The position numbers were made by a program, and so were the translations under genes. Shown in pieces: positions 28,201 through 37,078 of a stretch of 64,000 nt of DNA (position 1 is its first letter; each line of letters begins with the position of its first letter). The notes below the pieces were generated by a model. That model was not told where the DNA came from and ran no database searches. It saw only the letters and a list, made by a program, of their open reading frames with translations. The stretch is taken from positions 806,001 to 870,000 of the forward strand of contig JALHQZ010000001.1 in assembly GCA_022841705.1 (NCBI GenBank), read 5' to 3'. The DNA comes from Pirellulales bacterium. Lineage in GTDB: Bacteria > Planctomycetota > Planctomycetia > Pirellulales > Lacipirellulaceae.

Positions 28201-28459
28201 CACTGGTCGACTGGCTGGACATGTAGAGCATGTCCTCAACGCCGTTTATCTCCTGCTCGAGGGGCGTGGCGACCGTCTCGGCGATGACTTCTGGGGAAGC
28301 ACCCGGGTAGCTGGCCCGCACGACAATGGTGGGGGGCACGATCTCCGGATACTGCGCCGTCGCCAGCGACAGGTAGGAAATGCCCCCCACGATCACAATA
28401 AAAATCGACACCACCACCGCGAAGATCGGGCGATCGATAAAGAAGTGGGCGAACTTCAT
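25274..28459 (-). CDS. RND multidrug efflux pump, inner-membrane subunit (HAE1/AcrB-like)
   Basis: 1061 residues with the RND layout of 12 transmembrane helices and two large periplasmic loops. The proton-relay region IVVDDAIVVVENVERH (two Asp in TM4) and NAVLIVEFAKQL (Lys in TM10) are intact, as is the C-terminal RLRPILMTSFAFILGVVPMA. It exchanges protons for drugs or other amphiphiles, drawing substrate from the periplasm. The adaptor gene lies 94 bp upstream on the same strand; no TolC-like outer-membrane gene is in the window. Confidence 0.95.
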   Translation of the reverse strand: MKFAHFFIDRPIFAVVVSIFIVIVGGISYLSLATAQYPEIVPPTIVVRASYPGASPEVIAETVATPLEQEINGVEDMLYMSSQSTSDGQMTLTITFRLGTNLDKAQVLVQNRVAIAEARLPEDVRRLGVSTIKSSPEILMVIHLISPDKTYDQLYIGNYALIQVRDALARVDGVGDVSPFGLREYSMRVWLDPERLAFLSLTPGDVVGALREQNLQVASGVIGQPPTAAEGELQVNVNTLGRLLDEKQFGEIIVKTGEDGRITRVRDVARIELAARDYGVNSYLDNEPAVAMVIAQRPGSNSLATAEALKARIAELSQRFPPGLEYRIVYNPTVFVDESIKEVMKTLFEAVVLVVIVILIFLQNWRASLIPLLAIPVSLIGSFAALAAFGFTLNMLSLFGIVLAIGIVVDDAIVVVENVERHIAAGLSPRMASYKAMDEVTAAVIAIAAGLSAVFIPTAFVSGISGQFYRQFAVTISVATLISAFNSLTLSPAMCALLLQPHGAKKDWFARLWDTLFGWFFRLFNKGFEWLGDTYARIVGRLVRVAILPLAVYGLLIFTAGYGFLHVPTGFIPAQDKGYLIIAIQLPDGASLERTDRVVKQATQMVLDTPGAEHAVSFVGFSGATRANSPNAGAIFVVPKPFGAENRPNLFALLGELQGKLATITEADIFVIPPPPVQGLGTGGGYKFLVQDRAGVGPVALQEATDQLVGACYQSPQLARVFSTFRASTPQLYADVNRVKAQMLKVPVGNVFEALQAYLGSIYVNDFNLFGRTYQVRVQADQEFRDQAEDIQRLKTRSTTGAMVPLGSLVDVSWRSGSDRVVRYNMYPAAEVQGDTAQGFSTGDAMQEVERLAAELLPPGMGIEWTEIAYQERLAGNTAIYIFPLCVLFVFLVHSAEYESWLLALAIILIAPVCLPFALYGGFFRGFANDLVAQIGFVVLIGLSAKNAVLIVEFAKQLEEQGHDRFSAAVEACRLRLRPILMTSFAFILGVVPMALATGPGAEMRQVLGTAVFNGMTGVTIFGLFLTPAFYVVLRRWGKLPTHGHATPEAASHEPPKSVEG

Positions 28460-28486
28460 ACGATTCTTCGGGCAGCGGGCTCTTCG

Positions 28487-28551
28487 TACGATGGGCTTGC
28501 AGACCGTCGGGATGATGTCTCAAGCGCGACGGGCTGAAAGCCCATCGTACA
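28487..28551. repeat. Palindromic repeat, family C, inverted pair
   Basis: GTACGATGGGCTTGCAGACC (from 28487) faces the inverted copy CGCGACGGGCTGAAAGCCCA (28526-28551). The pair fills the gap between the adaptor and pump genes, starting 2 bp after the adaptor stop when read on the minus strand. Confidence 0.78.
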
Positions 28552-28553
28552 AG

Positions 28554-29900
28554 TTAATTTTCGAGTGGTAGCGCTTCGTACTCCGTTGGCAGCTCATCGC
28601 GTTCGTCCAGCTTCAGTTCTTCGATGGTCGGCTTTACGGTGATTCCAGGCCGAATGCGTTGCAAACCGCGGAGGACTACTTGTTCATCGCCGATTAAGCC
28701 GGTGCGGATGATCCGCAAGCCAAACCGCTGCGGGCCGAGTGTGACGATGCGGCGCTCGAGCTTGTTCTCGGCGCCGAGGATGTAGACGTAGGTTTCCGAT
28801 TGATCGACACCCAGCGCGCGGTCGGGAATGAGCGTGGCTTCATACTCGCCGCTGCCGGGCAGCCGGAGCCGCACGAAGAGACCCGGCGTGAGGGCGCCAT
28901 CGGGGTTGGGGAAAATCGCCCGCCCGCGCATCGAACCGGTGTTGGGGTCCAGGCGGTTGTCCACGAAGTCCATGTAGCCGCGGTGCGGAAAGCCCTGTTT
29001 TTCATCCGACAGTGCCATGTAGACGGGGTTCTTCACGTCGCGCGAACTAGCGCGGCTTCCGTCGCGTGAGAGACGCACATACTTGAGAAAAGTTTGCTCG
29101 TCGGCGTCGAAGTGGCTGTGAATGGGATCGGTCGAGGCAATGGTCGTCAGTGGCGCCGAGTTCTCCACGCCGCCGGTCACGTAGTTGCCGACCGTGATGT
29201 ACTTGCGGCTGATGCGGCCGGTGATGGGGGCGTGAATCTCAGTGTACTGGAGTTCTAGCCGCGCTTGCGCGAGCACGGCATGGGCCGTTTCGACAGCCGC
29301 TTCGGCCGAGGCGATTGCCGCGCCAGCCGCTTCGACGTCGGCCCCGCTCGATTCGTACTGTGCGAAAGTTTCGGTCCGCTGCGCGGCTTGCACGTCGTAC
29401 TCATCTTGCGATACGGCGCGGGTGGGGAGCAACGTCTCGACGCGCTTCAGTTGCTTGTCGGCCAAATCGAGTCGCGCTTGCGCAGCACGCTGCCGGGCTT
29501 GCGCTTGGAGCAGTTCCGCGCGCAGCTTCACCACGTTCGCTTTCGCCTCGGCAAGGTCGGCCTCCGAGCGTTTCATGGCCGCATGGTATGGACGCGGATC
29601 GATCACCACCAGCAGATCGCCTTGCTGCACGATTTGCCCCTCGCTGAACGGGGCCTGCACCAGATAACCGCTCACCCGCGAGCGGACTTCCACGAAATCG
29701 ACCGCTTCCAGCCGGCCGGTGTACTCGTCCCACTCAACGAGTTTTTTCTTAAGCGGTTTGCCCACCACCACTTCCGGCGTCGGCGGGGCGCCCGACGGCG
29801 GCGCAGGACCGCCGCCCCCGCATCCAAGGGCAAAACAGGCGATGATGAAGCTGAGAGTCGTTAGCCAGACAATTGCTCGGCCACCACAGAGGAGGGACAT
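28554..29900 (-). CDS. RND efflux periplasmic adaptor lipoprotein (MFP)
   Basis: 448 residues. The N-terminus ends in the lipobox-like FALGCGGG, predicting lipidation. A barrel-sandwich hybrid half motif (SRVSGYLVQAPFSEGQIV), a long alpha-hairpin rich in Ala and Gln, and the second half (EIHAPITGRISRKYITVGNYV) are the expected domains. It should link the AcrB-like pump to an outer-membrane channel. It is first in a two-gene operon with the pump. Confidence 0.93.
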   Translation of the reverse strand: MSLLCGGRAIVWLTTLSFIIACFALGCGGGGPAPPSGAPPTPEVVVGKPLKKKLVEWDEYTGRLEAVDFVEVRSRVSGYLVQAPFSEGQIVQQGDLLVVIDPRPYHAAMKRSEADLAEAKANVVKLRAELLQAQARQRAAQARLDLADKQLKRVETLLPTRAVSQDEYDVQAAQRTETFAQYESSGADVEAAGAAIASAEAAVETAHAVLAQARLELQYTEIHAPITGRISRKYITVGNYVTGGVENSAPLTTIASTDPIHSHFDADEQTFLKYVRLSRDGSRASSRDVKNPVYMALSDEKQGFPHRGYMDFVDNRLDPNTGSMRGRAIFPNPDGALTPGLFVRLRLPGSGEYEATLIPDRALGVDQSETYVYILGAENKLERRIVTLGPQRFGLRIIRTGLIGDEQVVLRGLQRIRPGITVKPTIEELKLDERDELPTEYEALPLEN

Positions 29901-30004
29901 GCTGCAAGGCTCGGCAGGAACGCGGAGGGCACATCGCGGCGATTGGCAACCGCTGCGAACTAAGGCGGTTCCTCAGTATAGACGGCCGGGCGGGCAACTC
30001 CAAA

Positions 30005-31756
30005 TCAGTTTTTCACGGGCGCGGTGAAATCGAGCAGCGCATCGAGCGCATCGTTCGGCAAATCGGCTTCCAAAACGAGTGGTCCCTCCGCCGCCGAAAT
30101 GCAAAACTTCACGGGCACGGGCGCCGTTAGCACTCGCGACGGCTTGGCGCCAATCACTTCCGCCATCGACACGGCGTTGATTTGATTCTGCCACTCCATG
30201 TAGCGGTCGAGCCGCAATTCCCCGGTGACACTTGCCGCTTGCGGCTTAGCGCTGGCCGTCACCGCCGGGGCTTTTTTCAGCTCCGCGATCAGTTCATTGA
30301 AATCCTTCACCGGCCAATCGCAGAAGAGCACGCGCCTCTCGTCGATCGGCAGCACGCGGAACACCATCTCACCCCGCGGGCCGAAGAATTTCTCAAACAC
30401 TTCGACCACTTCGGGAATGGTTTGACCACCGATTGAGGCGACCATGTTGATCGACAATCGGCGACCAGTGACGAAACCCTCACGCTTCAGTGGTGCGCTC
30501 TTCACTTCGAGTTTGGTTTCCGACTCCGCCGCCGCGATTGCGGCGTTCCAGCGTGTGATGGCTTGATCGACCGCGGCTAAAAACGCTGCGGGATCGTCGA
30601 CGGCCACGGCCAGCGATTGATTTGCGGCCAGTGGCTGCTCAGCGGTTCGGCTGCGAAGTCGCCATTCGCAGGCGTTCACCATCTCCGTCGCGGCCTGCAC
30701 TTCCTCGGCAAAATTAGCGAACGACTTCCGTTCGAACCGGCGAATCTCCAGTTGATCGCAGCGGCATTCTAGTAGCGCCAAGTAGCCGTTCACCAAGCAC
30801 GGCAACTTGGTGAGGGGAAACTTCGATTCAAACATCGCAATCGTCGGCTGCGATGCTTCGGGCAGTTGTACTTGGAGCGGCACTGCTGTGGGGTCAGGGC
30901 TCATACCCTCGGTACTCGCAAGTTCGACTGAGAGCGTCACTTGTGCGGGATCCGAAACATCCAGCCCCACACTCCCCACATTGAACATCGGCGCCATTTT
31001 TTCGAACCACGTGCGATTCGCGGCGAGCCAAGTGATTGCATCACTCAAAGACTTCGGAGCGCCGACGCGGCCGAAGCGTATGAGCCGTTGGGCCGCTTCC
31101 TCATCTTGTACTTCGCTTGCCAGCGCGAGCAGCCGCTTCCAACCGAATTCGGTCCAGTGCAGTCGCAGGCAACCTTTGGTCGAACGCGATTCAGAAAATT
31201 TCGCATCCGAATTAGCAGGCGTTTCGGGCGGAGCAAGCTCTTGGTCGCTACTGGCGGTGACGAACACCCACGCCCCGGCGTCGACCACAATGAGGTCGGC
31301 GCCAGCGATGCGAAACAGCGCGAGCCGGCCCGTTTGCTGAGCGCCGACCGCTGTGGCGAATTCTTCCAGTAGCGGACATGGCAGCAGCGCGAAAGGCGCG
31401 GCGGGGCGATCGGATGTTTCGGCGAGCCCCACGACCAGCGGACCATCATCGAGCGGCAGCTTGCGGCCGGTGACCGCTTCGATCGTCTGGACCAAGCTTA
31501 ACAGTTTCAGGCCGCGACTTTTCACCACCCGCGCGAGCGCCGCCTCTGCCTGTGGCAGGTCGGCGACTTCGACCACGCCGAGCGTCTTAGGTGGCAAATA
31601 GCGACGCCAGTCTTCGTCTGCCTTGGCGAGCGGAGAAAGAAGTACAACTGTGAAGAGTGCGAGAATGTAGCACGGGACCGAAGTCCCGTGCGAACTCGGA
31701 CGTTCAATTCGCACGGGACTATGGTCCCGTGCTACGGAGATCGCGTTCATCCGCAT
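30005..31756 (-). CDS. Exported hypothetical protein whose 5' end is made of a palindromic repeat
   Basis: 583 residues, no recognised family. A signal-peptide core (YILALFTVVLLSPLAKAD) begins only after about 30 residues. The residues before it (ARDHSPVRIERPSSHGTSVP) are encoded by the family B palindrome at 31667-31735. No ATG, GTG or TTG lies between the repeat and the hydrophobic core, so the start must be ATG 31756 or 31750, or the GTG inside the repeat. The mature part is mixed alpha/beta with no catalytic motif. It starts 14 bp after the transketolase stop codon and may be co-transcribed with it. Confidence 0.6.
   Translation of the reverse strand: MRMNAISVARDHSPVRIERPSSHGTSVPCYILALFTVVLLSPLAKADEDWRRYLPPKTLGVVEVADLPQAEAALARVVKSRGLKLLSLVQTIEAVTGRKLPLDDGPLVVGLAETSDRPAAPFALLPCPLLEEFATAVGAQQTGRLALFRIAGADLIVVDAGAWVFVTASSDQELAPPETPANSDAKFSESRSTKGCLRLHWTEFGWKRLLALASEVQDEEAAQRLIRFGRVGAPKSLSDAITWLAANRTWFEKMAPMFNVGSVGLDVSDPAQVTLSVELASTEGMSPDPTAVPLQVQLPEASQPTIAMFESKFPLTKLPCLVNGYLALLECRCDQLEIRRFERKSFANFAEEVQAATEMVNACEWRLRSRTAEQPLAANQSLAVAVDDPAAFLAAVDQAITRWNAAIAAAESETKLEVKSAPLKREGFVTGRRLSINMVASIGGQTIPEVVEVFEKFFGPRGEMVFRVLPIDERRVLFCDWPVKDFNELIAELKKAPAVTASAKPQAASVTGELRLDRYMEWQNQINAVSMAEVIGAKPSRVLTAPVPVKFCISAAEGPLVLEADLPNDALDALLDFTAPVKN
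31667..31735. repeat. REPIN-like palindrome, family B (GTAGCACGGGAC)
   Basis: Left arm 31667-31694 and right arm 31708-31735 are inverted copies with 26 of 28 matching bases. Each arm itself folds as GTAG + CACGGGAC..GTCCCGTG. This copy lies inside the coding region of the 583-residue protein. Confidence 0.85.
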
Positions 31757-31770
31757 CCTCGACTTGACGG

Positions 31771-33783
31771 TTACGCTTTCGCGGCGGCGACGACCGCGTC
31801 GACCGTGATGCCGCAGTGGGCGTACACCTTATCGTACGGGCCAGAGGCGCCGAAGTCACTCATGCCGACGAATCTGCCGTCGTTGCCCAAGAGGCGATCC
31901 CAACCCATGCGGATGCCTGCTTCCACCGCCACGCGGCGGGTCACCTTGGGCGGCAGCACGCTGTCGCGGTAGGCGGCGGGTTGCTCGGCGAAGAGCTCCA
32001 TCGAGGGGACACTCACCAGCCGCACTTTCGTTCCGGCGGCAGTGAGCTTTTCGTAGGCGCTAAAGGCGAGCGACACTTCGCTGCCGCTTGCCATCAAAAT
32101 CACGTCCGGGGAGGTGCCCGCGGCGTCGGCAAGGATGTAGGCACCTTTGGCTAAGCCGCTAGCGGCACCGTACTTCGTGCGGTCGACAGTCGGCAGGTCT
32201 TGGCGTGTGAGCACGAGCGCTACCGGGCGGGACGTTTGCGACATCGCCACACGCCACGCTTCACTCGTTTCATTGGTATCGCTGGGGCGCAGCACGATCA
32301 GATGCGGAATCGCTCGCGCGGCGGCGAGCTGTTCAACCGGTTGGTGCGTGGGGCCATCTTCGCCGACGCCGATCGAATCGTGCGTGAAGACATAAATCAC
32401 CGGCAGCTTCATCAGCGCGCTCAGCCGCATCGCCGGACGCAGGTAATCGCTGAACACAAAGAACGTCGCTACGTATGGCCGCAATCCGGTGAGCGCCATG
32501 CCGTTGGCGGCCGAGGCCATTGCATGTTCGCGGATGCCGAAGTGCAAGTTGCGGCCGCCGTAGTTGTTGGCGCCGAAATCGCCGACGGGGCCATCGACCA
32601 GCGTCTTGGTAGAAGGCGCCAGGTCCGCTGAACCGCCCACCAGCCACGGCACGCGCTTCGCGACGGCGTTGAGCGCCTTGCCGCCCGAGTTGCGCGTGGC
32701 CGTTCCTTTGGGATCGGCGGGCGCTGTGGGCAGGTCGGCATCCCAGTCCGGCGGTAGTTCACCGACGAGCATAAGTTTTAGCTCTGCCGCTTCGGCCGGA
32801 TACTTAGTCGTGTAGTCGGCCAGCAGCTTTTCCCAAGCGAGTCGGGCCGCTTTACCGCGTTGGCCCAAGGATTGTTGGAAGTGCGACAACACTTCGGCGG
32901 GAACCAGCCACTTTTCGTCGGGCCAGCCGTAGGCCGCCTTGGTGAGTTTGATTTCCGCTTCGCCCAGCGGCGCGCCGTGGGCGCCGTGGGTGTTGGCTTT
33001 GTTGGGCGAACCGAAGCCGATGATGCTCTTCACCACGATCATCGTCGGCTTCGCATCGTTCTTGCGGAACGCGGCGATCGCTTTGCCGAGGGCGGCTAGG
33101 TCGTTGGCGTCCGCCACTTCCTCCACATGCCAGCCCAGGCCTCGGAACTTGGTGGGGACATTTTCGCTGAAGGCGAGATGCGTTTCGCCTTCGATGGTGA
33201 TGTTGTTGTCGTCGTAAATCCAGCAGAGGTTCGACAGCTTCAAATGCCCAGCGAGTGAGGCCGCTTCGCACGCCACACCTTCCATCAAATCGCCATCGCT
33301 GCATTGGACGAAGACGTTAAAACTAAACAGCTCGAACCCGGGCTTGTTGTAACGCGCGGCGAGCCAGCGTTCGGCGAGCGCAATGCCCACGCTGTTACCG
33401 CAACCTTGACCGAGCGGCCCCGTGGTGGTTTCCACGCCCACAGTGTGCCCGTACTCCGGATGCCCCGGCGTGAGGCTCCCGAGTTGGCGGAAGAGTTTGA
33501 TCTGCTCGAGCGGCAGCGCCGGCCCGCCGTTATCGCGAATACCAGCGACGTGGATCATCGCGTAAAGAAGCATTGATGCGTGCCCGCACGAAAGCACGTA
33601 CCGATCGCGGTTGGGCCAGTGCGGCGCCGCGGGGTCGTAATTCAGCTCATCGGCCCAAACCTTGTACGCAATCGGCGCCAAAGCCATCGGCGTCCCTGGA
33701 TGCCCGCTATCCGCCGCCTGAACGGCGTCCATCGCCAGCGTGCGGATGGTGTTGATTGCGAGTTGTTCGATATTAGCGGCCAT
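31771..33783 (-). CDS. tkt: Transketolase
   Basis: 670 residues. DSGHPGTPMALAPIAY, the thiamine diphosphate motif from CSDGDLMEGV to YDDNNITIEG, and GEDGPTHQPVEQLA (pyrimidine domain) are all in place. It transfers two-carbon units in the pentose phosphate pathway. Start ATG 33783. The downstream exported hypothetical gene begins 14 bp after its stop. Confidence 0.96.
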   Translation of the reverse strand: MAANIEQLAINTIRTLAMDAVQAADSGHPGTPMALAPIAYKVWADELNYDPAAPHWPNRDRYVLSCGHASMLLYAMIHVAGIRDNGGPALPLEQIKLFRQLGSLTPGHPEYGHTVGVETTTGPLGQGCGNSVGIALAERWLAARYNKPGFELFSFNVFVQCSDGDLMEGVACEAASLAGHLKLSNLCWIYDDNNITIEGETHLAFSENVPTKFRGLGWHVEEVADANDLAALGKAIAAFRKNDAKPTMIVVKSIIGFGSPNKANTHGAHGAPLGEAEIKLTKAAYGWPDEKWLVPAEVLSHFQQSLGQRGKAARLAWEKLLADYTTKYPAEAAELKLMLVGELPPDWDADLPTAPADPKGTATRNSGGKALNAVAKRVPWLVGGSADLAPSTKTLVDGPVGDFGANNYGGRNLHFGIREHAMASAANGMALTGLRPYVATFFVFSDYLRPAMRLSALMKLPVIYVFTHDSIGVGEDGPTHQPVEQLAAARAIPHLIVLRPSDTNETSEAWRVAMSQTSRPVALVLTRQDLPTVDRTKYGAASGLAKGAYILADAAGTSPDVILMASGSEVSLAFSAYEKLTAAGTKVRLVSVPSMELFAEQPAAYRDSVLPPKVTRRVAVEAGIRMGWDRLLGNDGRFVGMSDFGASGPYDKVYAHCGITVDAVVAAAKA

Positions 33784-33879
33784 AAACGCACACGGTTGGT
33801 GAGGGGAAATCGGCGTGAAGTTTCAGCCGAAAACGTACTCGATTCGCGAGGAAAAACGTAGGGTGGGGCCGAGAGAAAG

Positions 33880-34025
33880 ATGACCAATGACCAAGCCGAA
33901 ATAACCAATGAAAGTTGGCCGTCGGCAGTGAATACACAGGCAGACTACGAACATCGCACCTCTTGACGAGACCCAAGCCACTTGGGCCTTCCCCAATTGG
34001 TCATTTCGGCTTGGTCATTGGTCAT
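33880..34025. repeat. Long inverted repeat with internal short repeats
   Basis: 30-bp arms at 33880-33909 and 33996-34025 match at 29 positions and enclose 86 bp. The arms contain repeated TGACCAAT/ATTGGTCA units, and the interior holds CCCAAG..CTTGGG. It lies between the transketolase start and the 3' end of the Gfo/Idh/MocA gene. It looks like a small non-autonomous element; no coding capacity. Confidence 0.75.
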
Positions 34026-34032
34026 TCAGCCA

Positions 34033-35085
34033 CTACTTCGCCGGCGCCGTCACCCTGCGCCCCTCGGCGGCGCTTTGGTCGGCCAGCAGCATCAGCGTGA
34101 TCGCCCGGTACGCATCATCGAGGCTCGATGACCGTAGCACCAAGCTCGCCACCGCGCGGTGGAAGTGCAGTAGCAATTGCTCGCCAATGGGACGTTCACT
34201 ATCGAGCGCTTCATTATGCTGACCGGCGCGATCGAACCATACGAGCGTGTTGGGAAGATCGACAAATGCCACGCCCGATTCGCACACCACCTGCAAGTCG
34301 GCCGGGCGGCGATAACCCGAAACTTCCGGCCAGGTGTTCTGGACGTAGTCGCCGTATTCGATCTGCGCGAGCGGGCCGACGCCACTTGTGCCCGGCGCGG
34401 AAAAGTCGAGCGCCACCAGCGAATGGTCGAACCCCTTCCCCGTCGGCCCACTATGCCGCGTGGCGACAACGCTGGTCACTTCCTGCCCCACAACATACCG
34501 GCACCAATCGACCATCTCCACCAGCATCCGCCGGTACGAAGGCTGAGATTGGCTTGGTTTCTTCTGCGGCGCTGGGCGGCGATGGCGGCACATTACCAGC
34601 CGCGGTGGCCCGAGTCGGGTGGCGATGAGCTCTTTAAGGCGAATTGTGGCCGGCGCGAGGCGATGTGGCAGCTCGGCCATGAATGCGATCCCCGCGTCCC
34701 GCACGCGCTCGCGGATCTGCTGGGCGTCGGACGATTCGATGTCGATCGAGGCGCCGCAGTACATCGCCTTAGCATGGTCGCACGCGGCTAGAATCGGCAG
34801 CGAGCCGTACCATTTGGCTGAGAGCATCAGAACCGCGTCGACATCGGGGCTCGCGGTGAGGGTTCGGAAGCCATCGGAGCAGCGGGCGCCCAGTTCCGCC
34901 GCCGCTTGCGCTGCGCGATGGGCGACGGGGTCGCACACGGCGCGCACTTCAAACCGCCCAGGCAGCGCTTGCAGCGCCGGTTTGTAGCGCGTCGACCAAC
35001 TGGGGCCAAGGCCCACCAGTCCCAGTCGCAATTTCACTTCTGGCGATCCCTCCGCTGCACTCGGCCGCCGCAGATTGTCGGCCAT
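34033..35085 (-). CDS. Gfo/Idh/MocA family oxidoreductase
   Basis: 350 residues. The N-terminal Rossmann segment LRLGLVGLGPSWSTRYKPAL carries the dinucleotide-binding glycine loop (GLGPSW). AVCDPVAHRAAQAA and SPDVDAVLML follow as in the family, and the C-terminal beta-sheet domain begins near residue 120. The usual EKP motif is replaced by YCGASIDIESS, so catalysis may differ from canonical sugar dehydrogenases. ATG 35085 is chosen because the open frame upstream (to 35169) lacks homology. The substrate is unknown. It appears monocistronic. Confidence 0.8.
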   Translation of the reverse strand: MADNLRRPSAAEGSPEVKLRLGLVGLGPSWSTRYKPALQALPGRFEVRAVCDPVAHRAAQAAAELGARCSDGFRTLTASPDVDAVLMLSAKWYGSLPILAACDHAKAMYCGASIDIESSDAQQIRERVRDAGIAFMAELPHRLAPATIRLKELIATRLGPPRLVMCRHRRPAPQKKPSQSQPSYRRMLVEMVDWCRYVVGQEVTSVVATRHSGPTGKGFDHSLVALDFSAPGTSGVGPLAQIEYGDYVQNTWPEVSGYRRPADLQVVCESGVAFVDLPNTLVWFDRAGQHNEALDSERPIGEQLLLHFHRAVASLVLRSSSLDDAYRAITLMLLADQSAAEGRRVTAPAK

Positions 35086-35224
35086 CGAGTGTGAGTATAG
35101 CGGAGCGCCGCGCGAAGTCCCACGGCAAACGCAGAAATTTTCGCGCGGATTCAATAGCCGGATCACCATGTGACCCGCTGATCGGCGGGCATGGCTCTCC
35201 GGCTGCTGAGGGCGAGTGAGCGAC

Positions 35225-36313
35225 TCAGCCGCCCTCTTTCAGCGTTTCGCCACCGGCAGCGGAGGTGATGGCGTTCCAGACGGCGTGCTCGATGCCGTCG
35301 GCGTAAAACTTCACCGAACCGTCGCAACGAGAAGCATTCACACCGCCGGGGTGGTTGCTGCGTGCGGAGATGTGCTGCTGCTTGTGACCGTTGCTGTCGA
35401 CGGTTGCCTTGGCAGGGACGCCACGCGGTAAGCCCACGGGCGAGGCAGGAGTTCCTGCGGCTGTCATCGGTAGGTTCTGCGTGATCCAGCCATCGCGTGC
35501 AGCGTGCCACCATTCGCCTTGTCGGCAAAGCGCGTCTGCGTTCGGGCTACTTGAATTAGGGGGGGTAAATCCCGTGAAAATTTGGCCGCCTAGCGCAGTT
35601 TGGGCGTCGCTGTAAGGGCCGCCCCACAGCGTTGTTTCCGGCAACACCAAAATCTCGGACATCATAAGCGTGTTGGAAGTTCCATCGGTCACGTTCGCTA
35701 GTTTTCCAACCTTACTAGGAATGAACGGCGCTCCGCCAAAGAGAATGCAAGTTGGGAAGGCGCCAGCGGGACAATTGCCCACATCGTGCTGTCCATAAAC
35801 CGTATTCCCGGCATTCACGACATAGTTGGAGCGAACGCGGGCCCAAGTGGCGCTGTTCCACTCGTTTCGCTGCAGTCCAATATCACTGGGGCACGCCATC
35901 ATCGGAATGAAAGCCTGCCGGGCCGCAAGGTTCGACGCATCGCTGAATGAGACTTTCGAGTTCCCGCCGAGCGCCGCAATGCCCGCTTCTTCAATATAGG
36001 GCAGGACGGGCATGTACCACCCGTGGTCGTCATACCAAGCCGCCGGCCCACCTGGAGACTTCGCGGCCTTCTCCGCATTCGACCAGAACTTGGCCATATA
36101 CGGGATGCCCTTCTGCGCACTTTCGTGATTGAGCATCGCGAGGCTTAGTTGCTTCAGCGCGTTGACACACTGATTCCGCCGGGCTGCTTCACGCGCGGCT
36201 TGAACGGCAGGCAAGAGCAGCGCCGCTAAGATGCCGATGATGGCGATCACTACCAGCAGTTCGACCAGTGTAAAACCGCACGGTGGTTTGCGATGCGAAG
36301 GGTGAAGAGTCAT
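35225..36313 (-). CDS. DUF1559 prepilin-like protein
   Basis: 362 residues. The N-terminus [20 protein letters not shown] is a type IV pilin/pseudopilin methylation segment, followed by the DUF1559 domain ([18 protein letters not shown]) and the C-terminal [18 protein letters not shown], a form of the H-X9-DG motif. These proteins are expanded in planctomycetes and are thought to be exported pseudopilin-like surface proteins. The neighbouring upstream lipoprotein gene is on the same strand, a common pairing in this phylum. Confidence 0.93.
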   Translation of the reverse strand: MTLHPSHRKPPCGFTLVELLVVIAIIGILAALLLPAVQAAREAARRNQCVNALKQLSLAMLNHESAQKGIPYMAKFWSNAEKAAKSPGGPAAWYDDHGWYMPVLPYIEEAGIAALGGNSKVSFSDASNLAARQAFIPMMACPSDIGLQRNEWNSATWARVRSNYVVNAGNTVYGQHDVGNCPAGAFPTCILFGGAPFIPSKVGKLANVTDGTSNTLMMSEILVLPETTLWGGPYSDAQTALGGQIFTGFTPPNSSSPNADALCRQGEWWHAARDGWITQNLPMTAAGTPASPVGLPRGVPAKATVDSNGHKQQHISARSNHPGGVNASRCDGSVKFYADGIEHAVWNAITSAAGGETLKEGG

Positions 36314-36397
36314 CGCCGAAATCTTTGGACGAGAGAGTTTTGCCGAGTGGGGCCGAAGGGATAAGCTGGTAATAGGATGTCTGCGCGGAGTGGAACC

Positions 36398-36811
36398 TTA
36401 CAAGTCAAAATTCTGATCCGCTTTGTCACCAGCAACTTGCAATTGCATGCCGGTTGCAAACTGTCCGGGGACAAGATTCTTGGTTTCCTGGAACTCTTGC
36501 CCCGTGCGTTCGCTTTTCTTCATGGGGCCGACCGGTTGAGTGATGTCAAAGAACACCGTGACGGCGCCTTGCGGGACATCGGCACAGTTGTACTTGCTGT
36601 CGACAATTGGCGCGGAAGCTTTATTCGCTTCCTTACCGGTTCCCTGCGTGAACATCACGAACGCTTTGGCTTCAGGCGGCAACGGCTTGCCGCCCAGGGT
36701 GACGTTGCCGGCGAGATTGGCGACCGAACCACCTGAACCGCCGCATCCGGTCAGAAGTGAAGCCAATGCGACACACGCAATGGCCAATTGAGAACTAAGT
36801 GAACGGAGCAT
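36398..36811 (-). CDS. Small lipoprotein paired with DUF1559
   Basis: 137 residues from ATG 36811. The signal ends in the lipobox ASLLTGCGGSGG, so the mature N-terminus is a lipidated Cys. The short beta-sandwich-like part starts with NVTLGGKPLPPEAKAFVMF, as in planctomycete carboxypeptidase-regulatory-like lipoproteins. It precedes the DUF1559 gene by 84 bp and probably shares its transcript. The function is unknown. Confidence 0.75.
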   Translation of the reverse strand: MLRSLSSQLAIACVALASLLTGCGGSGGSVANLAGNVTLGGKPLPPEAKAFVMFTQGTGKEANKASAPIVDSKYNCADVPQGAVTVFFDITQPVGPMKKSERTGQEFQETKNLVPGQFATGMQLQVAGDKADQNFDL

Positions 36812-37078
36812 AAACCGAATTCCGGGCGCTGGAATCGATAAGCAGATAAGCTGCACTGAACAGTAAAACCGAGAAGTCCGAATGCGAGGCGTCACACTAG
36901 CCAATTACGGCGGGTTGAGGCCCATTCGCCCAAAACTAACATTTTTTTGCGACTTTCACCACTGGCGAAGTTGAGAATTTGGCAAAATTTTCAGATTCGG
37001 ATTGTGGGCAGCTTGGAGCACTAACCCGAATGAAGGGCGCCAAATGCGCAATTGGCACCGCAAATTCTGCCGGAAGCC

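Noticed and set aside
27047..28537. 496-codon plus-strand open frame
   Set aside because: Lies wholly antisense to the RND pump, is rich in His, Arg and Asp as expected of a GC-rich shadow frame, and has no domain signal.
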